Below, one piece after another: positions 1-5,794 of a stretch of DNA of 12,690 bases. The stretch is from an uncultured Clostridia bacterium (GTDB lineage Bacteria; Bacillota; Clostridia; Oscillospirales; Acutalibacteraceae): NCBI GenBank assembly GCA_937884975.1, contig CAKZZS010000048.1:1-12690 (forward strand). Reading direction: 5' to 3'. The position numbers and the translations under genes are program-made. A model generated the notes under the pieces. It did no database searches and had not been told where the DNA came from. It was given only the letters and a program-made list of their open reading frames with translations. Every line of letters starts with the position of its first letter. Within the stretch, counting starts at the first letter, position 1.

Positions 1-989
1 GCTAAATCTACTATTCTTATTCTTCAAAAAAGGAGGAATAAGAAATATGAATATTCTTGAAAAGTTACCCGACGATGCAAGACAAGTTAAAGGTGCATTA
101 AATTGGGTAGATAGAAGCGGAAACCTTTATGGTATGGAAACAAGAGTTATCAAAAACAGACATAATGGTAAGGTTTCCAAACACAAAAACTGGGGAAAAT
201 ATTTTAAATATAGTACAGTTACTAATAATCGTAATAGTTATGTATATGGGAACATAAAGTACATAATCGATCTTGCTAACAACAAATTTAATGTAGTGCA
301 ACGTAGATTACATAAAGTGATTGCAGAGACTTTTATAGAAAACCCCGATAATTTGCCAATTGTAGGACATAGAAATAATATTAAGTATGATAATAGAGTT
401 GAGAATTTATACTGGACAACATACTCTGAAAATACTCAAAAGGCTGTTGATGATGGTTTACTTGTAAATGATAAAGGTTATCAAGATTCTCAATCACAAC
501 CTGTAACTATGTTTAATACATACACAAATGAAATAATACAAAAATTCGGAAGTGCGCGTGAAGCTCATCGTGAAACTGATATTCCATTAAATACTATTAT
601 GAGACAAGCAAAATATAAAAAGCCTGTGCGTAAACCATTTTATTTTCGTTTTCAAGACGATAATAGTGCAGCACCACCAATTGTAGTTGCACAATATGAT
701 ATAGAAACAAATGAAAAAATTGGTACATATTGGAACTCTTGGGAAGCTGAAAGACAAACGGGTATAAATTATAAAACAATACTCGACCAATGTAAACGAA
801 ATAAAATCCCTAAATGGACAAAAAGCGGTACTTACTTTTTGTTTGTACAATAAATTGAAATGTAGCAAGAATAAGAATAGTAGTAAATGTGTAGAGACTA
901 TCGAAAGCCGATGAGGTTAGTAGAGTAGCGTAAGCGAAAGGGTAGCCCCATACGAGAAGTATGGTGAAAATATAGTCCAAATAAAAATG
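1..989 (+). ncRNA. Group I intron (3' portion) interrupting nrdD
   Basis: The sequence shows a 17-bp perfect inverted repeat, CTACTATTCTTATTCTT at 8-24 and its complement at 867-883, with an endonuclease ORF in the loop. This is the usual P6/P6a position for intron-encoded endonucleases in phage group I introns. GCTAAAT at 1-7 resembles the P6/J6 region of T4-type introns. P7 is visible as GACTAT (896-901) pairing with ATAGTC (972-977), followed by the typical TCGAAA. A CCATAC/GTATGG hairpin lies just before the 3' P7 strand. The intron should end with the omega G at 989, because from 990 the sequence reads as conserved NrdD protein. P1-P5 and the 5' splice site lie upstream of the window. 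Subtype (IA-like) is inference. Confidence 0.87.
47..853 (+). CDS. Intron-encoded HNH homing endonuclease with NUMOD repeats
   Basis: 268 aa, start ATG 47 preceded by AGGAGG at 31-36. It carries an HNH core: RRLHK near residue 86-90, then H108, NN at 110-111, DN at 115-116, and NLYWTT with S..N at 120-129. This is the layout of phage-type HNH nucleases of the NUMOD4/HNH kind. The C-terminal part holds two similar helix-turn-helix-like segments, about 151-192 and 210-253, each with a 'hydrophobic strand, acidic turn, F/W-x-S-x-x-E-A' pattern typical of NUMOD1 DNA-recognition modules. Family knowledge: such enzymes cut the intronless allele so that the intron is copied in. Its place inside the intron loop fits. 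No broken motif is seen, so it is probably active. Confidence 0.9.
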   Translation: MNILEKLPDDARQVKGALNWVDRSGNLYGMETRVIKNRHNGKVSKHKNWGKYFKYSTVTNNRNSYVYGNIKYIIDLANNKFNVVQRRLHKVIAETFIENPDNLPIVGHRNNIKYDNRVENLYWTTYSENTQKAVDDGLLVNDKGYQDSQSQPVTMFNTYTNEIIQKFGSAREAHRETDIPLNTIMRQAKYKKPVRKPFYFRFQDDNSAAPPIVVAQYDIETNEKIGTYWNSWEAERQTGINYKTILDQCKRNKIPKWTKSGTYFLFVQ

Positions 990-1490
990 GCAGAGAATTT
1001 ATGTTACACAGCGATGCAGAAATTTAAAGACAAATACGGCGAAATACCTAATGTATCAGACCGAGAATTTTTTACAAACTCGATACATCTTCCGGTCTGG
1101 AAACAAGTTACAGCGTTTGAAAAAATCAATGTCGAGTCACAATTAACGGGGTATAGCAATGCTGGTTGTATTACTTATGTAGAACTTCCTTCGACAGTAA
1201 AGAACAATCTTGACGCTCTTGAAACCATAGTCAACTATGCTATGGATAAGGATATACCTTACTTTGCGGTAAATGTTCCTAATGATACTTGTCTTGATTG
1301 TGGCTACACCGATGAATTTAACGATCATTGCCCTATGTGTGGTAGTAAGCATATACAGCAGCTCCGTCGCGTGACAGGGTATTTAACAGGTGACTACTCA
1401 ACTGCTTTCAATAAAGGAAAGCAGCAGGAAGTTCAAATGAGAGTTAAACACGAAACCACAGAGGACTTGGAAAGTATTTATGTAGATTGA
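990..1490 (+). CDS. nrdD: Anaerobic (class III) ribonucleoside-triphosphate reductase, C-terminal exon
   Basis: This is about 166 residues of exon 2. The apparent ATG at 987-989 is the intron's 3' end, not a real start. The protein begins AENLCY, matching the second half of the NrdD TPAE(S/N)L motif. It continues with the conserved FFTNS.H segment and a zinc-binding CLDC ... CPMC pair (about residues 102-118, counting from the pseudo-start). The glycyl-radical loop RVTGYL follows, with the radical glycine at about 131, then a terminal RVKH block. Family knowledge: NrdD reduces NTPs to dNTPs without oxygen and is activated by the radical-SAM partner NrdG, which is not in this window. The N-terminal exon lies upstream. 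A 5' exon ending in CCT (Pro) would give the expected U before the 5' splice site. Confidence 0.92.
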   Translation, partial: AENLCYTAMQKFKDKYGEIPNVSDREFFTNSIHLPVWKQVTAFEKINVESQLTGYSNAGCITYVELPSTVKNNLDALETIVNYAMDKDIPYFAVNVPNDTCLDCGYTDEFNDHCPMCGSKHIQQLRRVTGYLTGDYSTAFNKGKQQEVQMRVKHETTEDLESIYVD

Positions 1491-1704
1491 AATTTCTGAG
1501 TAAATCCACAAAATTATCTAATCCACTAACGTGTAAGAAAAATGTGCAAAAATCCTCAAAAATCTCACGAAAAATGTGAAATTATTGCGTAAAATAATGT
1601 ACCACAAATGGCTTGGTTAAGCCAACTAAAATAGCACTAAATAAAAGTTTCGTTTTATGCACGCCCTCGGCAATAGGGTCGAGGGCAGAAAGGAGTAAAA
1701 TTAT
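1491..1704 (+). promoter_or_regulatory. Structured intergenic leader with hairpin chain and short repeats
   Basis: No gene is seen here. The stretch carries consecutive small inverted repeats: ATTATT/AATAAT at 1581-1598, TGGCTT/AAGCCA with a GGTT loop at 1609-1624, ATAAAA/TTTTAT at 1641-1658 and GCCCTCG/CGAGGGC at 1663-1686. The last ends directly before the ribosome binding site AGGAG (1691-1695) of the next gene. Upstream are direct repeats: GAAAAATGTG at 1537-1546 and 1569-1578, and CAAAAATC at 1547-1554 and 1557-1564. It could be a structured mRNA leader, a processing region or a repeat-based protein-binding site. I recognise no riboswitch class and no clear terminator, since no U-run follows the hairpins. 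Confidence 0.45.
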
Positions 1705-2190
1705 ATGATGAGTATAGAAGAATACAAGCGTTTTGAAAAGAGATGGCAGGAAATTAAAATTGGCAATAATGTAGAACTTAATATTGCTGGACTGTATCAT
1801 TATACAAAATCAAAAATAAAAGAAGGCAAAAAAGAATTTCCTACTTATCTTTCATTTGTCATTTACCCGTCAAAAGAAGGTAAAATTGAATGCGAATATG
1901 GTATCATAGATATTTCTATTGAAGTAGATGATGATACTAATTGTGAATATTATGATTATTGTTTATATACCCAAGAGGATGAAAAGTATTGTGGCTCAAC
2001 ATCAATTCTTTACCCTACTATAGTAGGCAAAATATTAGATATTGAGAAAAATGGTAACATAATATTTATTCAATTTGATAACGACGATTATGAAAACGGA
2101 GTTGTCGAAATTGCATTTACAAAAGATGAATTTTTCGCCGCTGCTTCTGAACATATCCACGGCGGTAAAGATGCCATCCCTACATTTTAA
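1705..2190 (+). CDS. Hypothetical protein, 161 aa, acidic
   Basis: Start ATG 1705 (or 1708, since two Met codons are adjacent) with AGGAG at 1691-1695. The product is not recognised. The N-terminal 20 residues are helical and charged (EEYKRFEKRW). The rest alternates hydrophobic and charged residues as in a small beta-rich fold. It has a strongly acidic, Tyr-rich patch (VDDDTNCEYYDYC, about 74-86) and a cluster of Asp/Asn near 125-131. No signal peptide or membrane segment. It is read in one direction with the following genes and has very low GC (27% over 1921-1980), like most of the left arm. A phage early protein of unknown role is the most that can be inferred. Confidence 0.75.
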   Translation: MMSIEEYKRFEKRWQEIKIGNNVELNIAGLYHYTKSKIKEGKKEFPTYLSFVIYPSKEGKIECEYGIIDISIEVDDDTNCEYYDYCLYTQEDEKYCGSTSILYPTIVGKILDIEKNGNIIFIQFDNDDYENGVVEIAFTKDEFFAAASEHIHGGKDAIPTF

Positions 2191-2212
2191 TCAAAGAAAG
2201 GAATTGACAATT

Positions 2213-2419
2213 ATGAAAACTTTATGGCTTACATACGATATTGATGGTGATAACACAGCATACGCTACACTTTTTGAAGAGGGTGATATATCCCGTAACA
2301 AGAAAGGAGATATTATCTTCAAAAATCCAAAAGAAACTCAACCTACTATTGAAGATATGGATATGTTGATTGATATTTTTATCAAAGCTAAAAAGCAAAT
2401 GAAAGAAAATGGTGAGTAA
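2213..2419 (+). CDS. Small hypothetical protein, 68 aa
   Basis: The chosen start is ATG 2213, because AAAGGA at 2197-2202 stands before it. The open frame runs back to 2075, but that part overlaps the preceding gene and has no ribosome binding site. The protein begins MKTLWLTYDIDG, with a beta strand then an acidic turn, and ends in a basic amphipathic helix (DIFIKAKKQMKENGE). No domain is recognised. It stops 3 nt before the FNT gene, so the two are probably cotranscribed and translationally linked. The FNT ribosome binding site GGTGAG (2411-2416) lies inside its last codons. Confidence 0.7.
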   Translation: MKTLWLTYDIDGDNTAYATLFEEGDISRNKKGDIIFKNPKETQPTIEDMDMLIDIFIKAKKQMKENGE

Positions 2420-2422
2420 AGA

Positions 2423-3067
2423 ATGAAAACAATGACCAAAACAAAACTAAAACCACATCTTGATACTTTCTTACGTTCTCTCCTTGCAGGCATAATGATC
2501 GGGATAGGTGGAGTAATCTACCTATCCTGCGACAACAAATACATAGGGGCGTTCCTGTTCGGACTTGGGCTATTCACGATATTGACCTTTGGCTTTAATC
2601 TCTATACTGGTAAGATAGGCTACGCCATAGGTAACAAGCCATCATACATAATAGACCTTATAATAATATGGCTTGGTAGCCTCATAGGAACAATGATAGT
2701 AGGTCTATCAGTGCAACTTACAAGGGTAGGGGAGAACCTTACAGAAAAAGCGCAAATCCTATGTGAAACCAAACTCAATGATAACCTAATAAGCATATTT
2801 GTTTTGTCGGTATTCTGCGGTCTATTGATGTTCATAGTTGCGGACGGATATAAGAACCTAACCAATCAAGTCGCACAAGTTATGGTGGTATTCTTGCCTG
2901 TAATGGTATTCATACTTAGCGGGTTTGAACATTGTGTAGCAAATATGTTCTACTTTACAGTAAGTAATATGTGGGACTGGCAGACCGTGATATGGTTAGT
3001 AGTTATGACAGCAGGGAATAGTGTTGGAGGTATGCTGATACCTGTGGCAAGAAAGGTGATACGATAA
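2423..3067 (+). CDS. Formate/nitrite transporter (FNT) family channel
   Basis: 214 aa integral membrane protein with about six hydrophobic helices (roughly 15-35, 41-58, 76-98, 121-140, 150-166 and 187-208). It shows FNT hallmarks: GFNLYTGKIGY (57-67), which holds the omega-loop Thr62; SGFEHCVANM (166-175) with the pore histidine His170; and the closing GNSVGGMLIP (198-207). FNT proteins form pentamers in the cytoplasmic membrane and pass formate, nitrite or related small monovalent anions. At 214 aa it is shorter than the usual 250-290, mainly at both ends, but the core motifs are intact. Local GC is about 50% at 2521-2580, against 27% in a neighbouring gene, which suggests separate acquisition. 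Its place near nrdD, whose family can use formate as reductant, hints at formate supply. Nitrite or hydrosulfide transport cannot be excluded. Confidence 0.88.
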   Translation: MKTMTKTKLKPHLDTFLRSLLAGIMIGIGGVIYLSCDNKYIGAFLFGLGLFTILTFGFNLYTGKIGYAIGNKPSYIIDLIIIWLGSLIGTMIVGLSVQLTRVGENLTEKAQILCETKLNDNLISIFVLSVFCGLLMFIVADGYKNLTNQVAQVMVVFLPVMVFILSGFEHCVANMFYFTVSNMWDWQTVIWLVVMTAGNSVGGMLIPVARKVIR

Positions 3068-3375
3068 TGTGGTATGTAGGATATGTGTGCGAAGGTAGAA
3101 TAACAATATATTTTCCTATATATTTAAGCAATTTCTATGAAATAACATCGTTTGATGATTATTTAGGAAAAGCGTATGGGGTTTTGTATAAAACTAATAA
3201 GAAAGTATATGATAAGTTAGATGTCAATGTAGGTATATATCAAGAAGTTGAATGGTACGACTCTGATGACCCACTTAGTACAGAATACTCCACGCCGACA
3301 TTTAATACCAAAGAAGAAGTTGAGAAATTTATCAATGAAACATTTGACGGAATCAACGGAGTTGCAGTCGATTAA
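3067..3375 (+). CDS. Hypothetical protein, 102 aa
   Basis: Its ATG overlaps the stop codon of the FNT gene by one base (TAATG), and AAAGGTG at 3052-3058 serves as ribosome binding site, so translation is probably coupled to the channel. The sequence is Tyr-rich, alternates hydrophobic and polar residues, and ends with an acidic segment (FNTKEEVEKFINETFDG). There is no membrane segment or Cys motif. No family is recognised. The tight coupling suggests expression in fixed ratio with the channel, but nothing shows a physical partnership. Confidence 0.72.
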   Translation: MWYVGYVCEGRITIYFPIYLSNFYEITSFDDYLGKAYGVLYKTNKKVYDKLDVNVGIYQEVEWYDSDDPLSTEYSTPTFNTKEEVEKFINETFDGINGVAVD

Positions 3376-3394
3376 AGGAAAGAGGTGTTATTAA

Positions 3395-3613
3395 ATGGCT
3401 AATGCTAAGAAATGCGATAGATGTGGCAGATTATATGATGATACTTTTGATACGAAATATGTACCCGAAATTCAATTACAGGGCGACAAAACAGTTGTAT
3501 CAATTGTTGCCAATTATCACAATGTTCCGATTGATCTTTGCGCACACTGTAGTAAAATGTTTGAATATTTTTTAACTGGCGTAATGCTCAAAACAGAAAA
3601 GTATGACACATAA
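3395..3613 (+). CDS. Small zinc-ribbon-like protein, 72 aa
   Basis: Starts at ATG 3395 after AAAGAGGTG. Two CxxC knuckles, C7-C10 (CDRC) and C49-C52 (CAHC), are about 38 residues apart, the spacing of a minimal zinc ribbon. The segment between them alternates as beta strands (EIQLQGDKTVVSIVANYHN). Such phage mini-ribbons often bind nucleic acid or a polymerase subunit, but no specific family is recognised, so function is open. The gene is followed at once by a strong hairpin (3618-3654). Confidence 0.8.
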   Translation: MANAKKCDRCGRLYDDTFDTKYVPEIQLQGDKTVVSIVANYHNVPIDLCAHCSKMFEYFLTGVMLKTEKYDT

Positions 3614-3617
3614 TATC

Positions 3618-3654
3618 TTGTATGTTAGGTGGCTTTACGCTACTTAACATACAA
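3618..3654 (+). terminator. Strong 16-bp hairpin between genes, possible attenuator or processing site
   Basis: TTGTATGTTAGGTGGC (3618-3633) pairs along its whole length with 3639-3654, including two G-U pairs, across a 5-nt loop TTTAC. It begins 4 nt after a stop codon. No run of U follows (the sequence continues CATATTACTT), so a classical intrinsic terminator is doubtful. A partial terminator, RNase site or mRNA-stabilising element is equally possible. Confidence 0.5.
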
Positions 3655-3691
3655 CATATTACTTAATAAAAGTGTGGTTAAAGAGGGATAT

Positions 3692-3880
3692 ATGAAAGTC
3701 TATGTAGTTATTTCCAGTTCCAAAATGGACGGTTACATCTTTGATGAGTTGGAGTTTATCTGTGCTGATTACAAACGAGCCAAAGAAATATGTGATAGTA
3801 TGTCTAAGGACAAAGCTATGTATTATAAAGTCCGTGTAGAAGAACACGAAGTTATAGGAAGTGAGGTGAATACCAATTGA
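3692..3880 (+). CDS. Small hypothetical protein, 62 aa
   Basis: The start chosen is ATG 3692, because AGAGGG at 3682-3687 lies before it. The frame stays open back to 3629, but that stretch falls partly in the 3618-3654 hairpin and has no ribosome binding site. The protein begins MKVYVVISSSKMDG, then a helix-forming segment (YKRAKEICDSMSKDKA) and a final strand (YYKVRVEEHEVI). This beta-alpha-beta pattern is common in small phage proteins of unknown function. Its stop TGA (3878-3880) overlaps the apparent ATT start of the next gene. Confidence 0.7.
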   Translation: MKVYVVISSSKMDGYIFDELEFICADYKRAKEICDSMSKDKAMYYKVRVEEHEVIGSEVNTN

Positions 3881-4460
3881 ACTAATAGAATACACACGTT
3901 ACAAAAATTACTACGTCAAGCGCACTAAGAAAGGTTATAGTCTTGTACGCAGGAGGGAAGCTACAATATTCCCAAAAGACGAAGCTCAAAAGTTTATAGA
4001 AACAACTGTCCCACCTGACGATCAACAATACTTCAAAGTTATTGGTGCAGAACATTACACGCCTAAAAAGACTATCGTACAACAAGTCTTTGCAACTGAA
4101 CCTACTATATCAAAAGATACCGTATCAATCATTACAGAGGATATAGGCAAGTACGCAGAGAATAAATTCTTCACCCTAAAGCGTAGTTTAGAAAACCAAC
4201 AGGAATACTATGATAACGCTATCATTGATATTCTACACTTCATCGGTGATGAGAACTGTAGGCTCAATGCCGTTCAGCTATGCAAGGTGGCACAGAAGTT
4301 ACAAGAGTTAGAACGTGGTCACACAGCAACCAAGAAAGAACTAAAACGTATCTCAACTGTAATGGACGCGGTAACTGATATTAGGTATAAGGCTGACGAA
4401 TTTGACTATGTTCCGTACAAGCCAAAAGTATTACATAGTCTTGATGATATTATTAAATGA
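3876..4460 (+). CDS. Hypothetical protein, 194 aa, with apparent ATT start codon
   Basis: A 585-nt frame is open from just after TGA at 3867-3869 to TGA at 4458-4460, with no ATG, GTG or TTG for more than 130 codons. It fills exactly the gap between two coupled genes. An excellent ribosome binding site, GAGGTG (3863-3868), stands 7 nt before ATT at 3876. ATT overlaps the previous gene's stop, and the next gene starts in the same ATGA style at 4457. ATA at 3870 is the only other early non-standard start. The product has a basic N-terminus (YTRYKNYYVKRTKKGYSLVRRREA), a middle with ISKDTVSIITEDIGKYAE, and a long helical, partly coiled-coil-like C-terminal half (about 95-165). No domain is recognised. 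Confidence 0.72.
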   Translation: MELIEYTRYKNYYVKRTKKGYSLVRRREATIFPKDEAQKFIETTVPPDDQQYFKVIGAEHYTPKKTIVQQVFATEPTISKDTVSIITEDIGKYAENKFFTLKRSLENQQEYYDNAIIDILHFIGDENCRLNAVQLCKVAQKLQELERGHTATKKELKRISTVMDAVTDIRYKADEFDYVPYKPKVLHSLDDIIK

Positions 4461-4684
4461 AAGTGAGAAATGTTAATATGGAAGAGTTTATACTAACTCT
4501 ATCAAGAGAACAATTGTATACAATCTATGAAGCATTAGGAAAGTATATAGAACACCAAAACCAAGTCAAAACCACTAAAGAGCCTACTACTTTGGATTGG
4601 TACGATGCTTTAGATTTCAACATTAAAATGGCTGAAAATCTTAAACAGATATGCTACAAAGAATTAAAAAGTGAAAGGAAGTAA
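4457..4684 (+). CDS. Small hypothetical protein, 75 aa
   Basis: Its ATG overlaps the stop of the 194-aa gene (ATGA), so translation is likely coupled. An alternative start is the internal ATG at 4478 (MEEFILTLS). The sequence is mostly helical: SREQLYTIYEALGKYIEHQNQ, then a Pro-containing turn, then a second helix ending in a lysine-rich tail. The pattern resembles small phage helical adaptor proteins, but no family is recognised. It lies 5 nt upstream of the dUTPase gene, and the dut ribosome binding site overlaps its last codons. Confidence 0.68.
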   Translation: MKVRNVNMEEFILTLSREQLYTIYEALGKYIEHQNQVKTTKEPTTLDWYDALDFNIKMAENLKQICYKELKSERK

Positions 4685-4689
4685 ATACT

Positions 4690-5199
4690 ATGATATGCGA
4701 AACAATAATCAAATTTGCAAAAGTAAGACCTACAGCAAAGATACCTACCAAGAGAGATGAAGACGCAGGATATGATATATATGCCGATTTTGAGCAGGAC
4801 TACATATCAATAGCACCTCACGAAACAAAACTTATTCCTACTGGACTTGCTTCTGCTTGTAGCATAGAATATTACTTTGAACTCAAAGAGAGAGGGAGTA
4901 CAGGTACTAAAGGTATTGCCCAGAGATGTGGTATCATTGATAGCGGATATAGGAATGAATGGTTCGTTCCCATTACGAACACTACGAATAAGACACTAAT
5001 CATATCAAAAAATGAAGAATTGCCTGAAATCTATAAAGAACATAAAGAACGAATAATTGTATATCCCTATGAAAAAGCTATATGCCAAGCAGTATTAAGA
5101 CGAGTTCCCATTGCTAAAGTTGAAGAAATTTCTTATGGCGAACTCAAAGAAATAAAGTCAGAGCGTGGATTAGGAGCTTTAGGAAGTAGTGGAAAATAA
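4690..5199 (+). CDS. dut: dUTP diphosphatase, trimeric type
   Basis: 169 aa with all five trimeric dUTPase motifs in order: DEDAGYDI (23-30), ERGSTGTKGI (67-76), GIIDSGYRNEW (81-91) with the catalytic Asp84 and the uracil-pocket Tyr87, EKAICQAVL (128-136), and the glycine-rich C-terminal arm RGLGALGSSGK (159-169). The enzyme hydrolyses dUTP to dUMP and pyrophosphate, keeping uracil out of DNA and supplying the dTMP pathway. An insertion of about 20 residues between motifs 3 and 4 (near 103-123) makes it longer than the minimal 140-150 aa, as in many phage Dut proteins. Some phage dUTPases also act as regulators, and the insertion is where such a role could sit; this is inference. It is the last gene before the integration module. 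Confidence 0.96.
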   Translation: MICETIIKFAKVRPTAKIPTKRDEDAGYDIYADFEQDYISIAPHETKLIPTGLASACSIEYYFELKERGSTGTKGIAQRCGIIDSGYRNEWFVPITNTTNKTLIISKNEELPEIYKEHKERIIVYPYEKAICQAVLRRVPIAKVEEISYGELKEIKSERGLGALGSSGK

Positions 5200-5202
5200 A
5201 TA

Positions 5203-5224
5203 AACACACCAAAACAACACACCA
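5203..5224. repeat. Repeat pair A, candidate integrase arm-type sites
   Basis: AACACACCA occurs at 5203-5211 and again at 5216-5224, 13 bp apart in the same orientation. The same 9-mer, or the 8-mer ACACACCA, recurs as pairs at 5529-5548 and 5795-5815 around the tRNA fragment. The recurrence in pairs about one helical turn apart fits binding sites for the N-terminal domain of the integrase. Confidence 0.65.
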
Positions 5225-5291
5225 GAACAAAGAAATAATACTAAGCGTATATTAGCGACTGATGAGAATACGAATAGTAATAAAAATAATG

Positions 5292-5320
5292 TTGACAAAA
5301 ACAAACAAATATAGTATAAT
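5292..5320 (+). promoter_or_regulatory. Sigma-A promoter of xis
   Basis: TTGACA (5292-5297), a 17-bp spacer and TATAAT (5315-5320) form a perfect consensus promoter. Transcription should start near 5327, only about 10 nt before the ATG at 5338, so the AAAGG at 5323-5327 may be barely included in the mRNA and the transcript would be nearly leaderless. Confidence 0.9.
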
Positions 5321-5337
5321 AGAAAGGCAGAATTTTT

Positions 5338-5529
5338 ATGGATTTACCAGAATTACTTAGTCCGCAAGAAGCCAAGCAATATCTTCGATGTAATGATAGG
5401 ACAATATATAACCTGTGCAAACGCCGAGATTTTCCGTCGTTCCGCATAGGCAACCGTTATTACATTAACAAAGACGAGTTCAGGGAATGGATAAAAAAAG
5501 AGAGCAGAAAAAATAAAAATTTTCTGTGA
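5338..5529 (+). CDS. xis: Excisionase / MerR-like helix-turn-helix DNA-binding protein
   Basis: 63 aa, a single winged helix-turn-helix of the excisionase (HTH_17) type: LLSPQEAKQYLRCNDRTIYN (6-25) gives the first helices, then SFRIGNRYYINKDEFREWIKK (34-54) the wing and final helix. The C-terminus is lysine-rich. Xis proteins bend att DNA and push the integrase toward excision. It is directly upstream of the probable attP and the integrase, but a terminator (5685-5728) separates them, so xis and int are driven by separate promoters. The strong promoter upstream suggests it needs a repressor to stay silent in the lysogen. A role as a plain transcriptional regulator is the alternative. Confidence 0.85.
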   Translation: MDLPELLSPQEAKQYLRCNDRTIYNLCKRRDFPSFRIGNRYYINKDEFREWIKKESRKNKNFL

Positions 5530-5548
5530 ACACACCATGAACACACCA
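5529..5548. repeat. Repeat pair B, candidate left arm-type sites of attP
   Basis: AACACACCA at 5529-5537 and 5540-5548, 11 bp apart, about one helical turn. The pair starts on the last base of the xis stop codon and stands about 50 bp left of the tRNA-like core at 5601-5647. Likely bound by the integrase N-terminal arm domain. Confidence 0.7.
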
Positions 5549-5600
5549 AACTGAACTGGTAAGTCGCTGAGAAGTCTGCAAACCCGCATAAATAAAGTAT

Positions 5601-5647
5601 GCCGCTGTGGTGGAATAGGCAGACACAAGGGACTTAAAATCCCTCGG
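5601..5647 (+). other. 5' half of tRNA-Leu(TAA): probable att core
   Basis: The 47 bases read as a tRNA-Leu from the acceptor 5' strand (GCCGCTG) through the D arm (GGTGGAATAGGCAGACAC) and a complete anticodon arm. The anticodon arm has stem AGGGA/TCCCT and loop CTTAAAA, with anticodon TAA. After CTCGG the tRNA character stops: no T arm (GGTTCGA) and no 3' acceptor strand follow. It is thus a fragment, not a working tRNA. Its place between xis and int, with repeat pairs on both sides, marks it as the identity segment of attP. The exact crossover point inside it cannot be seen. Keeping the 5' half is less usual than the 3' half and implies that the restored tRNA gene would take its promoter side from the phage. 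Confidence 0.85.
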
Positions 5648-5684
5648 ATAAAAATTTAAAACGATTTCTATTATACAATATGCG

Positions 5685-5728
5685 ATGCTCTTAAACTGCT
5701 CAACAAAGCCGTTTGAGAGCATTTTCTT
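5685..5728 (+). terminator. Intrinsic terminator between xis/att and int
   Basis: ATGCTCTTAAAC (5685-5696) pairs with GTTTGAGAGCAT (5711-5722), 12 bp with one G-U pair and a 14-nt loop, followed by TTTCTTT. It would end rightward transcription from the xis promoter before int, so int depends on its own promoter. Confidence 0.75.
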
Positions 5729-5750
5729 TATGCTCTGATTAACTAAAAAT

Positions 5751-5790
5751 CTCTGCTCTCCTCTGCTCATTTCTGCCCTTCTCTGCTTGC
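5751..5790. repeat. Four 10-bp-phased direct repeats in the attP right arm
   Basis: CTCTGCT begins at 5751, 5761 and 5781, and a variant TTCTGCC at 5771, giving four units with an exact 10-bp period on one face of the helix. They end 4 bp before repeat pair C. This is the layout of cooperative sites for an excisionase or Cox-type protein, here most likely Xis. An accessory host factor or the phage regulator is possible. Confidence 0.65.
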
Positions 5791-5794
5791 TTTG

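Noticed and set aside
2075..2212. N-terminal extension of the 68-aa gene back to ATG 2075
   Set aside because: It overlaps the end of the 161-aa gene in another frame and lacks a ribosome binding site; AAAGGA stands before ATG 2213 instead.
3863..3881. prfB-like +1 frameshift joining the 62-aa and 194-aa frames at AAT-TGA
   Set aside because: The slip codon AAT would re-pair poorly as ATT, and GAGGTG is 6 nt from that codon, a spacing better for initiation than for stimulation of a shift. Kept only as an alternative.
5601..5647. A functional phage-encoded tRNA-Leu
   Set aside because: The T arm and the 3' acceptor strand are missing, so it cannot fold as a complete tRNA.
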